Shown: piece after piece, positions 25,499 through 37,989 of the stretch
Numbering within the stretch: the first letter of the stretch is position 1
Layout of the letters: each line of letters starts with the position of its first letter
NCBI GenBank assembly: GCA_023053545.1
Contig: JAKZAN010000004.1
Coordinates: 9,300,001-9,364,000 of the forward strand
Length of the DNA: 64,000 bases
Source: Lepidurus packardi
Lineage: Eukaryota > Arthropoda > Branchiopoda > Notostraca > Triopsidae
Direction: 5' to 3'
Program-made: the position numbers and the translations under genes
Notes under the pieces: generated by a model
What the model saw: only the letters and a program-made list of their open reading frames with translations
Told to the model about the DNA's origin: nothing
Database searches by the model: none

Positions 25499-25736
25499 GG
25501 TTGCAGTTCCTGGGAAATACTTTCAAACTTGGACAATGGGAGGCACTTGATGGGATGGACGGGGTTTTGTTCTTAGGAAAATCGTCGATGCACTTGGAAA
25601 ACACCTTTTTTGGAAACAAAAATAATAATAATAAAAATAAAAATGCAACAATATAAATGGGCGGATTGGACGGATTTGAGACTGGGACAAAATGATTGCC
25701 AGCTTCCTCCACGACCAGCAGGCGAGCTATATCTGC

Positions 25737-25781
25737 CACGTGAATCCCATGTAAGAGTCGTGTTCTCGTGCCACGACTCTT
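25737..25781. promoter_or_regulatory. E-box plus perfect 10-bp hairpin upstream of the KLF gene
   Basis: A CACGTG E-box lies at 25737..25742. Just beyond it, AAGAGTCGTG (25753..25762) and its exact complement (25772..25781) form a stem with a nine-base loop. The block is about 500-600 bases upstream of the KLF start and could be a proximal regulatory element or a transcription-factor dyad. Function is inferred from location. Confidence 0.3.
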
Positions 25782-28700
25782 GCGACCTGGAGGTGCAGCA
25801 CAACAGCCACAGTACAGTATACAAAGGTGCTACAGTGGGCAGAGCTTGATGGCTCGCCCAGGTAAAGGGACTGTGTTACCTGGATGATGTCAACCAACGC
25901 CAATCGCGAGAGCGGAGTAAAGGTGCGCCAAGACGCCTCTTCCTCCCCCCCTTGTGGCGTCCCTCCGTCCGTTATTTGCTTCCCCTGTGGACGCTAGATC
26001 ACTCCTTATAGGAAGTCATGTATAATACATCAATTATCTAGGACACATCATCTCTCCCTCTCTCTCTGGCTATACTCCTGCTCCTGCGCCTCATTGTCTT
26101 GGATTTGTTCCCCCCACCCCTCCCTCCACAAGATGAATTCCTCATCGGGGTTACCAATGCATTGCTCGGCCCTTTACCTCGCAATAACAGACGCAATTCC
26201 GTGTCTCGTGTCCAGGGCGTGTACGAAATGGACACGCTGAAACAAACACTCCTGAAACCAGAGCGTGAATCCACTACAAAAATGTCGCATGTTGTATCTC
26301 AGGTGCGAAGACAAAAGGTTCATCTAAAAAAATTTAAAAATAAAATCCAGGCTAATGACTTGGCTAATGGTTTGTCCTGGAAATGTCTGACTTTCACCAA
26401 AAGTTTCCAACGCTGAAGCTACAACAAAAGGACAAAAATTTTTCGACAAACAATTGCAAATATTGAAAAAAATTACATTTTTGCTGAAAAAATGGAAAAT
26501 TTTCAGATTCCAAGATCCTATAAAAAGCGTTATCGAGATATATTCGATGTAAGTACATTTCATTGTAATAATGCGTTTTATGGTATAACACAATGCTTAC
26601 ATAATAATATATAAATAAAAAAAGGTAAAAAAAAGTCTGAATAATAACGTGGTATTACATTATAATTGTACACGTTTCACTGCAAAATGGACCTTAAATG
26701 CTTTATTTAAAATTCCCAAGTTTCTATTTGAATTTACTTGTACCCTCTTATGTTGGCATAAATGGTATAAAATATATAAAATACCATACTTTTCACTCTG
26801 TATTTATTGAAATTCTGTAAAAAAAAATTAAAATTAAAAAAACGGAGTAATTTATTATTATAAGATGGAGTTACAATTAGTTTTAAAAAAGCGTAATAGA
26901 AAACATTAACGCTGGTTGAGATCTACCGGGGATTAGAAAAAGGGGTGGACGGGAGGTGATTAATATATATATATATATAGCTCAGGTGTTTGGTCTTGTG
27001 CTTTTAATGGAAGGTTTGCTTACCTCAAAAAAATTGGCGTCACTTTCCCCTGTATTTTTTTATATATACGTCCATCAGCAATGACTTCATTCCAATGAAA
27101 ATGAAAACTTTGGCCCTTGCTCTAGCAACACTATATCCTCTACCATATGTCGTTCATTAATATTCCATCAAGATCTGGACAGGTTGGATAGGTTGCTATA
27201 CAGAGAAGTGGGAGCCTCTTGAAGTGAACTTGTAGGGCTCTCTCTCTCTTTGCTACTGCTTTAATAAGAACCTTTCTATAAAACTATCAAAAACTTTAAC
27301 AATAAGCAGAACGAACGAAGCAGTCCACGAAAAGAAAGAAGAAAAAGGGCAGTCATCATAACCCAGCAGGAGCGTACATTACATGTATAGCTTCTATATT
27401 CTAATCTATTGCGTATGCTAAGTATCTCAAAAAGTAGCCCTGTCCTTTTCCTCTCATATAAAATGTGTGTTTGGAGTGCCTCCTGGATGTTTTGTGGTGG
27501 GGCATTTGGCCATTTGAATTGCAAGAAAGAGTGTGTGTGGGGGGGGAGCAGGAGGGGGGATTTCAAAGCGTCTGTTCTGTTCGTTATATAATTGTTGCAG
27601 TGGGATATTTCTATGGAAACAACAAGCGAACGGAGAGCGAACCCGTCAATTAAAACCGATTTTTGATGGGCACCTCACCGCATTGTTAACAACGTTTTTC
27701 CCCAATCTTTCTTTTTTACATGGACCCAACATTTTTCTCATTACCCTTTGCACGTTCTTTATCTTTAATTCTCAGCTTTAAAGCTCCTTTCGTTCTCTTT
27801 TTTCTACCTCTTGTTTTGACTCGCTTTTAGGTCCGGAGTAATAAAGTATTCATTAAAGGGGTGTCGGGGCGTTTTAAATATTTCATCCATTTCTCACTAT
27901 TTGCATACATCCATCGGCCAGTCGTTAAAACCCTCTTCTTTTATTTTTCTTCTTATTAACGAAAAAACAGGAAACATTTATTCTATTGGACATCTTTTTT
28001 TTTTTTTTTTGGGGGGGGGGGTGATTGACCCAGATGGACTTTTAATGATTCGAAAAAGCAGAAGATTTGCATGCCGAAGTTGGCCAAAGAATCAGACAGA
28101 GGCTAATCTACGTTAACCATAGGGTTGATGACAAGTAGACGATGATGGATGAGGTGCTGGACAAGAAGTTAATTTAGATCAAAATCCGTAATGTTTCCAC
28201 TCATACACTTTGAACACACAAGTGATCGGCGGAAAGAAAATAAATAGGACGATTCCTAAAGGACTCGCGGGTGGGCCTTTTTAACTCGCTTATGGCATAT
28301 CCCTTTAACTAGGATCCAGGAATTTTGCATGCCAACTCGCAATGAAGAATTGAAAGTACGAAGATGATTACACGTGCCTAGCAGCCAAAGAGCTTGAGGT
28401 GGAAGAACCCACTTCCATGTGGCATAAAGCCATTAAAAGCCCAATGCTCCCCACAAGAAATACTAAAAAAAAGTAATAATTAACAATAAATTAATAAACC
28501 GATAAATTCAAGTCATCAAAGGAGTTTCTAATCAATTTTTTATATTTAGGGAATACTTTCGCTAATACAAACCCTTAAGACTCGCTTGATAAACTTCCCT
28601 TTGTTGAACGCAAAAAAAATCTGCGAAATGAAAAAGAAGTGCATTTGGGGGCTTAACCACTTGGCAAGGGGTTAAACGAGTGATGGCTATTGAGACCTCA

Positions 28701-30977
28701 CACGTCAAGGTGAAGAGGTACAAAGGTTTTGTACACGAAGATGATGCCCATTTTCCCTAAAACGCCGGTGTGCGTGTTGAATATGTACCCCGCAAAAGTT
28801 CGTCTCGGAGTACATATCTCGAGTTGCTACAGGTTGAATAGAGTGCGAGTGTCGAGTAGTGTGTGTGGTATCGTAGCGCACCGTACGATACGGCTTTAGC
28901 GTGGGAAGGCGCCGTTTCGTTCGGTTTGTTGGTACATTTCCCCCACTGGGGGGTCAAAAGCCCGTTACCCCTGACGCTTTGAGACTTGACACGGCTATTA
29001 ACGCCATTAGAGTCTGCGTGCTGCCCAGGAGAACCGCGAAAAAGCTCTTTGGGAAACATTAAAAACCTTGAAAAAGCGCACAGGAAACGCCCATTTAGCA
29101 ACACTTCTTTTTTGCAGCTCCAGAAAACCGCGTTTTTCAAGATCATTTCCTCTTTTCTTTAACCCACTTGGAAGTTGACATCACTTACCACCAACGGAAC
29201 CCAAACACTTTTATTCGATGTTTACCTTTTTAAAGTTTATATCGTATCATGCAATTCAAATCAAAACATTCAATCATTCAGCTAGGGAAAACACAAGTAA
29301 AGTTTGTCAATAAAAACATGGGGGGGAAATCAAACAAAATACAGGAGGATTTTTACCCACAACATGGTCATGTACCAGGAATTCCCTTTGCGTTGCCTCG
29401 AGCAAGAAACATTCCTCGGAGGGTTTACAGAGCACATCCTCCATTGTAAACTATACACCAGTCAGGCACCATCTTCTAAGGCCATAAAACGCATGAAATA
29501 AAAATGGTTGTCCCGTAAATTAGGTTTGTTGGTTAATTAAAGGGTTCAGGCCGCTCAGGTGTGCAAACTGATTCGTTACGCTGGTCAAAAAACGGAAAAG
29601 AAGGGAGACCCTTAGCCAAAATCAACTAGAAAAACCATCGTGTGGGGGGAAGGAGAACATCTCTTTCTCTCTCTCCTCAATTAAAAGTGTGTGAACAGAA
29701 GTTTCTGCACTTCCCAAAGTCACAAAGCATCTCTTGGTGAGTCAAGAAAAACTTTAGATTTTTCCTCCATATTGGCTTCTTGCTCCTCCCAATCTTGGGC
29801 AGAAAAATGTTTTAAGCCTAACCTGTCATTAACGTGCCAGACTAAAGGCTCTTTCGTAAACACTAACAGAACTCTCCCAACCCCCCCTACGATCCACAAC
29901 CCATCCTAATCAATGATGTAGGGATGCCTTATACCAAAATAAGCGTCTAGGAAATGGTAACCTTCAGACGCGATATTTGCCCCTCAAATTGTTTGCCCTC
30001 TGGCAATTCCACAAAAGTTACTAGTTGTGGAAAATGATTAGTATAGTTATGGAAAAACCTTGCGGAGTTTAGAGGTATAGGCACACTACCACTTTCATCG
30101 GCTTTATGTACAGTTTAAGGAATGTTAGCATTGACAGGAGTAAAATGCATTGCGACCTTTTACACACCAGATAAGCAGGCATACCTTCCAATACTTATCA
30201 GGTACATCTGGCAATCAGATGAGTTATGCCAGACCTGTTGCTCTTGGCAGAGAAAAGAGAGAGAGATCCTATATGCTCACATATGATTGTAATATAACTT
30301 TGTACTTTTGCTTTGGCCCCGACAAACACAAACTGCTCCAACACATGTAACGTTTTTAGTTGCTGTTTTTTTTTCAACATATATCTTCAAACCTTTGGAA
30401 CTTTGCATTTCATTCCCCAAAACAGAAAAAGAACCTTTTTACCGCTTGTTGAGAAAGGGTAAAAAATATGGTCCTCATCAAGGTGCGCGATAACATACTG
30501 CAAGCCAGCCTGCATATTCAATAATGTTATAGATGCGGGCGATTCGCATCAGCTGATATTTATGCTTTACCAATTAGCCGCAATGCACTGCAAACAAGTT
30601 CTGGTATCTGCATCGTGAGAAATGCAGTAGTTTTGCATGAAATATGCGTTGTGTGTTCTGTTTCAGTTCCTGAATTGTAGCGTCATTTTACAATATTTAT
30701 AATTTTAAAATTTTTGGAAGTATATTTAAAAAGGTTAGAAAATTCTGCATTTGAGCTTTAATTCGATAGTTTAATTTAAATGGGATAATTTTTTATTGAC
30801 AAAAAAAGCATCACACCCAGTCTGGCACCTTTTATGCTAATACAATTATCGTAATATTATCATGGCAATTTTAACTTCCAATACGAAAGTATAAATGTGC
30901 AGTAAATGCATTAATGCAATGCTTACAATATGTTAATTGGCGTTGCAATTAGGAAGTTGTAACAATCCTAGATATTT
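25782..30977. other. Non-coding 5' flank of the KLF gene
   Basis: Contains CT-rich DNA near 26049, AT-rich DNA at about 26560..26900, a TA run near 26961, a TCTC run near 27240, the T16-G11 tract, and octamers at 27899 and 28065. Open frames here are short or lack an ATG and look random. Distal KLF enhancers could lie here, but none can be identified. Confidence 0.6.
27995..28021. repeat. T16-G11 composite homopolymer
   Basis: A run of T is followed directly by a run of G with no other bases. It is potentially error-prone in sequencing. Confidence 0.95.
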
Positions 30978-30983
30978 TTTATT
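30978..30983 (-). terminator. AATAAA poly(A) signal after the candidate terminal exon
   Basis: A canonical AATAAA on the minus strand begins eight bases after the TAA at 30991..30993. It supports, weakly, a real transcript end here, although such hexamers are frequent in AT-rich DNA. Confidence 0.3.
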
Positions 30984-30990
30984 ATAAAAT

Positions 30991-31090
30991 TTACAGTGCT
31001 TGTATACATTGTGAATTTTGCTCTTCGAGGCGTTCAAGTCTCCGGCTTATGTAAGCCGTTAATACTATTCCTCCTATGACAATAAGTAGA
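30991..31090 (-). CDS. Possible terminal exon: membrane segment plus charged tail
   Basis: The minus strand shows an excellent acceptor (a T-rich tract ending TTTTTTAAG). It is followed by one base completing a codon, then 32 codons and TAA. The peptide begins LLIVIGGIVLTAYI, a clear transmembrane segment, continues RRLERLEEQ, a short charged possible coiled coil, and ends in IQAL. AATAAA (30978..30983) lies only eight bases past the stop, as in a compact last exon. The frame continues open upstream to about 31152 without an ATG. No upstream exon was identified and the protein is not recognised; a chance frame remains possible. Confidence 0.3.
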
Positions 31091-34000
31091 CTTAAAAAAT
31101 AAAATAAACATGGGTTGAATTGTATAAACGGGTAATAAATGACAAGAATATAACTTTATTTAAATCAAGGGGTAAATTTACTTCTCTTTTTTATTCGATT
31201 TTTATTTATTTCTTTACAAGAAATTGTTTAAGAGATTTCGTTTTACGACGGATCCGATTTCCTCTGTAAAAGCGAGAAGGTTATTGTGGCTGCTTATGGG
31301 TTTACGGTATGGGCACATCACAAAACCCGAGAAGAAGGATGAGAGAAGACTCCGCATGAATGGATCTGTTTCCACGGAGCCGTTGTTTTGACAAACGACT
31401 CACGCTTTCCTCAAGTGGCTCACGAAGAGGCAACCTAGTGCAAATGACAGCTAGTGTATAACTCTGTCTTGGGTGGGTCAGATAAGGAGGCTGTTTCTTC
31501 TCCCAAGATGCAAGCTCTGATAACTTCGCTCGTGTCAGGAAGCAAGGCCCCCAAAACTTATCATCTGCTTACACGGGGATGAAGAATTTTGAGCTGAGCT
31601 ATTTCTTTTCCTTTTTTCGCTTTGGGCCGTTCATTGCTCACCGCCTAAGGGCCCAAAGATTGGAAGATAACATTCCCACAACAGCAGCACAAGCACAGAA
31701 GGCCACGAAAACGATTTTCCTCCCTTTCTCCCACCTCTCTTTCCCTCCCAACAATCCCAACAAAGAAATCTCAGACAGGTAAGGTGCGGAAAGATTCCCC
31801 CCCCCCAAAATTCTTTTACACACCTTTCAAGTTCGATGCCAATATGGTTCTTCATAGCCTCTGCCGAACGCGGTTCCTTTTTTTCGAGGTCCTATGTATC
31901 TTCTTTGAAATGATGCACGAGGAAGGCGTGAGCACGAGACCTGAGCTCTACTACATCTTTGGCTTTGATCTGTATCTCCTTTTGAGTTCCAACGGTGGAA
32001 AAGATCTTCGCAAAGGCGCTGACATCACATACCATAACTCGCTGCTTTTGACATCTTCACTGCCTCATGGCACGCGCTGGCCAGGTCACTGCAACATACA
32101 CATACACAAAACGCCCAATTAGTCAACAATCTTTCCTTTTCCCCCACCCCAAAACAAAAAAGAAACTCATCTCATACTTATCTAATCTTATCTCTTCTTA
32201 GATTGTCTCTTAGGCCATTGGGATTCTAGATTGTCTACGCTTGCCTGAAACGAAAAAGAAACATGATAAAGAAGGAGAAATACAATTAAAAGAAAACGGT
32301 TTATTGTAGTTAGTAAACGGTGAAAAGAAGCAAAAGAGTTAAAAAAAATATTGACCAGGAAACAAAAACCTCTTCGGTTTCTAATTAGTGCAGAACCCCA
32401 TAAAGGCTCTCTTGCACTTTCGCGTGATCGTCGCTCATAAACAATTCCGAAAAGTCCCAACATAAAAATCCAAATCGCTACAAAGACTTTTTCTCCGTCT
32501 TATTTCATTTTATTTTTGACACATGAGTTGCACGCTTTCCCCTTTAAAAGTTATAACTTCTTTACAGAAAATAATAAATAAAGTAGAAAAAGTAAAAAAA
32601 AAATAAAAATCTGGGAGAAGAGATACAGGGGAAAATAACTATGAGGTGTTAATCAACCATTTTTGGGAAGCATACAAACCGAGTCATTCACACAAAGGGT
32701 TATATTATGAGTGTATGACTTGTTATGAATGATCGTCAATATATGTATGGCACCTTGAACGTTGTTGTTGTAGCCCCTTTGGTTTTAAAAGCTTTGGCAT
32801 ACATAGGGCATTAGTAATAAAGCTATCAGAAGTAACTGACAGGAAGGCGTGTTGAAGGAAATCAGAGGCTTGGTTCCGAACCGCCCTCTCAGAGATGAGA
32901 GTATTGACGCGAGAAAGAGTCCCCCCTCCTCCCCCTCCTGCCAAAGTTAATGACAAACTTTAGGTGCTATGCAAATGAGATAAGGTGTTGCGTTATGCCA
33001 CTTTTTTCCCCAATTGTTTTCATTTCGCGCCCCTTTTTTATATCTCCTCCTCCGACACCACATACAAACGTGCCATTCTTTGGATGAAAAATATGCTTTG
33101 GAAATAGATTTAACCTTGTGGTACTCAGCCTTGTGGCAAACCTTGTGGTGGGGATGATACGCACCACGTCAGGCTGATTAATTGCAAATAATTTTCCCAT
33201 TTTTAGCCGACTACCTACACCCATGTTAGCGCGTGCGAGTCACTCGCGAGAACCGAGAAACTTTTTTACTAATTACGGGCAACAAAAGAGATTTTTTTTT
33301 TCTTTACATGGACAGTAGAAGCGAGAGCCACATAAAGAGACACAGAGAGAGAGGGAGGGAGAGCCTTAATTTGTGTCTTTTTCATATACACTCATAATGC
33401 CTGTCTGGAGGAAGCAGGCAAAATAAAATAAAGTGAACGAAACATTAAGAATAAAAAGAGTCAAATCCGGCCTTCCTTATAAGTCTCGAATTTCTCTTCT
33501 TGTTTCGGAACCCAAGCGCGATACACTTGCATCTTGGGCGAAGTGGATATGTGAGCACTATATACCTGACAGGTAAAAACGTTTTCGTTTCGGTCTTTTT
33601 GTCGATGAGCTCATCGCTCGGGTTCTCTCTCTCTCTCTCTCACTCTCTCTCTCTCTTCTGGCGCATTTTCGAGTTCATCAGGCTGCTCAGCATGCCCAAA
33701 AAGCTTTTGATTCGGAATATGGACTTTGCCACTGATGCAAGTGAAGGAAGCCAAAAAAAAAGTATATAAGCACTAAGGCATCCAAAGAAGCTTGCTCCAC
33801 CCTGGTCTTACGCACACCACAACATGTATCAAGTTATGCACGCAATTTACGTGCCTACCGAAAACTTCTCTTGCACCCTTGCATACGAAATTCCCTGCAC
33901 ACGGCGGAGAAGCCGAGTTAAAAGGTAAGCGAGATTTTTTTTTTCCATAAGGTGGGCGATATAAAATCCAGCACCAAGCAAGAGCGCAGCACCCAAAGTC

Positions 34001-34675
34001 AGAGCCACTGACAATTTATAGACTTCTAATCAGTTTGCTTGGGGTTCTTTTCTTTTCGGTCTATACCCAATCTTTGCCTCTTCAAGATCTCCCCGCGCAC
34101 CAGCATCCTTACATGGACACACAACCGATGGCGTTTTCTGTATTCCCATCATGTGAAACAGGTGCATGCTCTCTCAATTGATATCAAGCCAGCTTTGCAT
34201 TTCGGAGCTAGTCAATCTTTGGGCAACTGTGGGTGCACTTTATGAAGGAAAAAAAAGAATATAATAAAAAAGGCTTCCAATTCTTATATGTTTATATATA
34301 TAGGGTCCCATCATAAGCCCAACGAGTTATGATGACCTAGCTCCCAAACTAGACTTTCATTAATGGGGAATAGAAAATCAAAAGGATGGTAGGCTCGCCT
34401 ATAAGATGAATTTCTTGTTGGGGCTTTTTTTTTGCTTTTACTTTGAATAAAGGAAATAAATAAAATTAAGGCGTTTGTTTTCACCCTTGAGTTATATATC
34501 GTTATCTTTGTATAATCCTTGTTGGTTTTCTATCGACAGGAATGAATTTAGGATCTGATCCCATCGAAGTATTTACACACTTGACTTAATCTGTAGACAA
34601 GAACATTGACAAATAAAAAAAAAGACAACTTTACGCTTGGTACCTTTTTTGGAAAATAAAGAAATCTTAAAAGTA
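31091..34675. other. Non-coding stretch
   Basis: Contains C and T homopolymers (near 31800 and 33290), a GA-rich patch near 33340, the CT microsatellite at 33624 and an octamer at 32969. No gene recognised; upstream exons for the candidate at 30991..31090 were looked for without success. Confidence 0.55.
33624..33656. repeat. (CT)n microsatellite, interrupted once
   Basis: A CT run broken by one CA; GAGA-type repeats on the minus strand. Confidence 0.95.
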
Positions 34676-35058
34676 ATGAATTGTAAGATTACGATATATT
34701 TTATTATTTTACTATATTAACATTTTTTATTTGATTATATTAAGATTTATTGACGAAATATTCTATTTTGGAGAAAATTCACACTTGTCACTACAATTGA
34801 AACATGGTAAACGGTGTTTTAATTAGAGATTTTTTTAAGATAATCACGTATATTTATTGTCATTTGTCTTAATGTTTCGATAAATTGTAAAATTAAAATA
34901 AATCGTAAAATTAAGATAAATTATAAAATTCAGACAAATTGTAACATTATGATACAAAAATGTATTCGGAGATAATTCACCTTTGCAATATTACAATTAA
35001 AACATGGTAAACGGCGTTCCAATTAGAGATTTTTTTAACACGTGATTACCTATATTTA
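34676..35058. repeat. 200-bp direct duplication with internal 18-bp tandem repeat
   Basis: 34765..34857 and 34965..35058 are near copies. Both contain AACATGGTAAACGG and AATTAGAGATTTTTTTAA exactly 200 bases apart. Before the second copy, four 18-bp units (34880..34951) of type ATAAATTGTAAAATTAAG run without gaps. A related 18-mer near 34676..34693 sits at the equivalent place before the first copy. The whole is a diverged two-unit satellite-like repeat with no coding capacity. Confidence 0.8.
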
Positions 35059-36827
35059 GAGTAAATTTGCGCGTGATCATATAGAACCGAATGATGTGTA
35101 ATGGAATAGAATCATTTTCACTATCTACGGATTTCGATGATTTTTCTCCAATTTATTTTGATTTTTAAATTATATCTTTAATAAATGACTAATAAAGATT
35201 TTAAAATTCCCAGTAAAGTTTCTAAACTGATAGACCGTAGAAAGGGACCAGCGACAGGAAAATTTCCCATGCAAATTCGCGTAAAGCTATAGCACAAGGG
35301 ATGTTAGGCAAAGGTCTCAGCAACGACAGCAAGAGAAATAATTTTCAGTAAATTAGCGTAGCATAAACTATGAATTACTGATTGAGCTTCAGGATGGAAA
35401 ATTACCGCTCGTTGAGTCTTCTCTGTCTATGTCGTTTTATGTAATCGCAATATAAGCTGCGTTGAAACAGGCCTTTTGGATATTCGACCAAGTCTTTCCG
35501 TGGCGCTAATGGACTCAATTTTCGCGCATAATCATAGGGTATGGTGATGGAGCCAACACTTGTCTATTCTTTTCTTTCATGGCCGCATGCGAATAAGCCC
35601 CTCTTTTCAATGTGTTTATTATAAAATTAAACCTCCTTGTTGTCTTCTTAGATTTTCACACACATGAACACCACGACAGGGAAAATTCCCGTCTTTATAC
35701 ATAGTCTCTCTCCCTTAAAAAATAAACAAAAAAACACACAACGGTTAACTATCTATTTAGCGTGTTGGATATGGAAGTGGGTAGCTCCAAAATAAGACTT
35801 CAGATACATAGTCAAAGTCTCGCAACTATTAATTAGGAAGGGCCAAGCCGATTAATGAGCTCTTAGCTAAGTAGCTCATATGCGCATATCACAGAACTTT
35901 GCCGACTTTTTCACAGGTTAATTCTTTAAACGACATTCTTTTTTCAAAAAATACATGAAAAATAAAGAGAATACAAAGGGGGATGTAGCGGTTGGCCAGC
36001 GCCAAATAATCAAAAGACAAAAACAAGATGAAGCTGATTTATCCAAAACTCCAGCCGGAAGATAGGGTCTTTAAACACTAACCTTTCTTTAAAGCGTCCA
36101 GCAATTTATGCATATAAGTACACTTAAAGCTCCCACTCGTAAATTTAGCATATGTGGTTATCTTGTCTGTAATTACAAGGAACGCATGCCGAGACTTTTT
36201 TACCCCAACAAAGAGAAAAAAAATTCAAGCTCCCATTTTTTCTCTTTTTTTTTTTAAAAAAAAAGAAAACTGATGACACCCCAAAACTACCAAAGTCTTT
36301 TTTGACTATCTTGCACCAAATTCGGAAAATTTAATATCAATTGCTAATAATTTCTTATCAATATATCGAGGAACTCCCCTCCGTGAAAATGTAATAATAA
36401 CGAACTTGTTTTCAATAAATGCAACCGCCAACAAGCTATGCCTACAATGGTTCTCGAATAAAAAAAAAAGAGAGAGAGAGTGAGGAAATATACCTTTAAC
36501 ACCTTTTGGGTGCCTTCGTATGAGTTTTTACGTATGCAGGTCACAGACGAAATAATTCTGGCTCGTAAATCACTTGGGCAAAAGGGTCCATCCAATTTTC
36601 TATAACTGAAAAAATAAAAAATTACGGGGATATGAAATGTGCTCGAGCTCTGAAATTTTGGCGTTGCCTTCACAACTCGCTTATTATTTCATGTCTGTTC
36701 TGCTGGGGCAGCTTCTTTTTCTCAAAGTGACCCCTTTGAGCACATCAGGAGGTGCATTATACCTTATCTCTCCTACAAAGAGCTCTTTGGTATTCTATTT
36801 ATTTTATATACATATATATACACCAGC

Positions 36828-36859
<32 letters not shown>

Positions 36860-37566
36860 ATCGCTGGCGCGGCTCTTTCCTGTGGACTCTTTCATCAAGG
36901 AGTCGACTGGGGGCGCTTTATAGGTAGCCTTTAGGAAAAAGACTTTGGAGCTCGCGCAGGGAATTATGCTGGTATACATCATGGAAGCTTGCTACGTGTG
37001 ATAAATAGCCCCTCATTTATATATATATATATACTTTTTTTTATTTAAGAAAAACTGCTTGTGCGTTTAATGCCGCCACAAGTGGCTTTGGCCCATTGTG
37101 GCCATGTTTTGCGGTTAACCTGACGATTAGGTGCGAGACTCCAAGACGTGTAGTTTGTGTATCTTGCTGGCAAACCACATTTGCATAAATCCATAGTCTC
37201 GTTTTTGTGCAAAGAATAAAGCTCCGCCCCCTTCTCTCTCTTACGCTGCAATAATGCGACGATAAAAGTGCCTCGAAAAAGCTCTAATTATGCAATCTTC
37301 TCCTTTTTTCCCTGGCATTGTTAACACTCGTTGGCGATACTAATATTTTGTCTCAGGGCGAACATTTTCTTCTTTCCACTTAAACAGCAATGGCTAGCAA
37401 AAACTTTAATCTCCAAGAATTGAGCAAAAGAATCTACTTTCTGGTGGTATTTGTCCTTCAATCATGAGGAATGAAGCTATTAAAAGAGAGGAATGTCGAG
37501 AAAATAGGATCACGTATCTTTCTGACTTCACTGAAGTATGTAATGCATGGTAATATAAATGAGATC
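35059..37566. other. Non-coding stretch
   Basis: Contains a T11-A9 palindrome (36245..36264), the CT microsatellite at 36828, a TA run near 37020, and octamers at 35269 and 37179. No gene recognised. Confidence 0.6.
36828..36856. repeat. (CT)n microsatellite
   Basis: An uninterrupted CT run of 29 bases, GAGA-type on the minus strand. It creates artificial Ser-Leu and Arg-Glu open frames on the two strands. Confidence 0.97.
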
Positions 37567-37692
37567 CTGTTTACTGTTTTAAGCAAGGAAATAAACAGTA
37601 GCCATGGTAACAAGTGCTATCAGACACGCCATGACACATTTGTGAAGTCACGGCCCAAAGTTTGCATGCCAATAACTCGTGAACGGCTAACT
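37567..37692 (+). repeat. 126-bp dispersed repeat, copy 1
   Basis: It starts CTGTTTACTGTTTTA and ends with AATAACTCGTGAACGGCTAA. It aligns over its full length, without net gaps, to the reverse complement of 50932..51057 at roughly 70-75% identity by eye. Both copies begin with a CTGTTT...AAACAG mini-stem. It may be a transposon fragment or a duplicated regulatory element; the family is not recognised. A hAT MITE lies 93 bases away. Confidence 0.7.
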
Positions 37693-37784
37693 CACCAAAA
37701 ATAAAACAAAATTGATCGACTATTGAATAATCCAAATAAACATTACAGTAATCATACAATAATACAATAATACGTGCTATAGAC

Positions 37785-37981
37785 CAGGGGTTCTCAAACT
37801 TTTTGTTCGCGGCGCACTAACAGTATCCCCCAATTCGCCGCGGCGCCCCTCGGAACCTATTCGCAGCTCGCACGGCGCCCCTTAGAACATACGGCTCTAT
37901 GACTGCTCCATCTATGCAATTATAGGAATCATTTGCGGCGGCCCTGTAAGCCTACCGCGACGCATAGTTTGAGAACCGCAG
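37785..37981. mobile_element. Non-autonomous hAT-type transposon (MITE)
   Basis: The 197-bp element starts CAGGGGTTCTCAAACT and ends AGTTTGAGAACCGCAG, giving 16-bp terminal inverted repeats with two mismatches. CAG-GTTCTCAAAC ends are the known signature of hAT (Charlie/Zaphod-like) elements. It is flanked by a perfect 8-bp target duplication CTATAGAC (37777..37784 and 37982..37989), the length expected for hAT transposase. The interior is GC-rich (GGCGC repeats) and non-coding, so it was mobilised in trans. The intact duplication suggests fairly recent insertion. Confidence 0.92.
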
Positions 37982-37989
37982 CTATAGAC

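Noticed and set aside
27001-27050. Possible 26-base micro-exon (GGGAAAGTGACGCC... followed by GTAAGC, minus strand)
   Set aside because: The acceptor has no pyrimidine tract and the peptide is too short to judge.
28757-29146. 129-codon minus-strand frame
   Set aside because: No recognisable motif, promoter or poly(A) signal; composition is unremarkable.
36637-36982. Overlapping open frames rich in Ser-Leu or Arg-Glu on both strands
   Set aside because: They are translations of the CT microsatellite.
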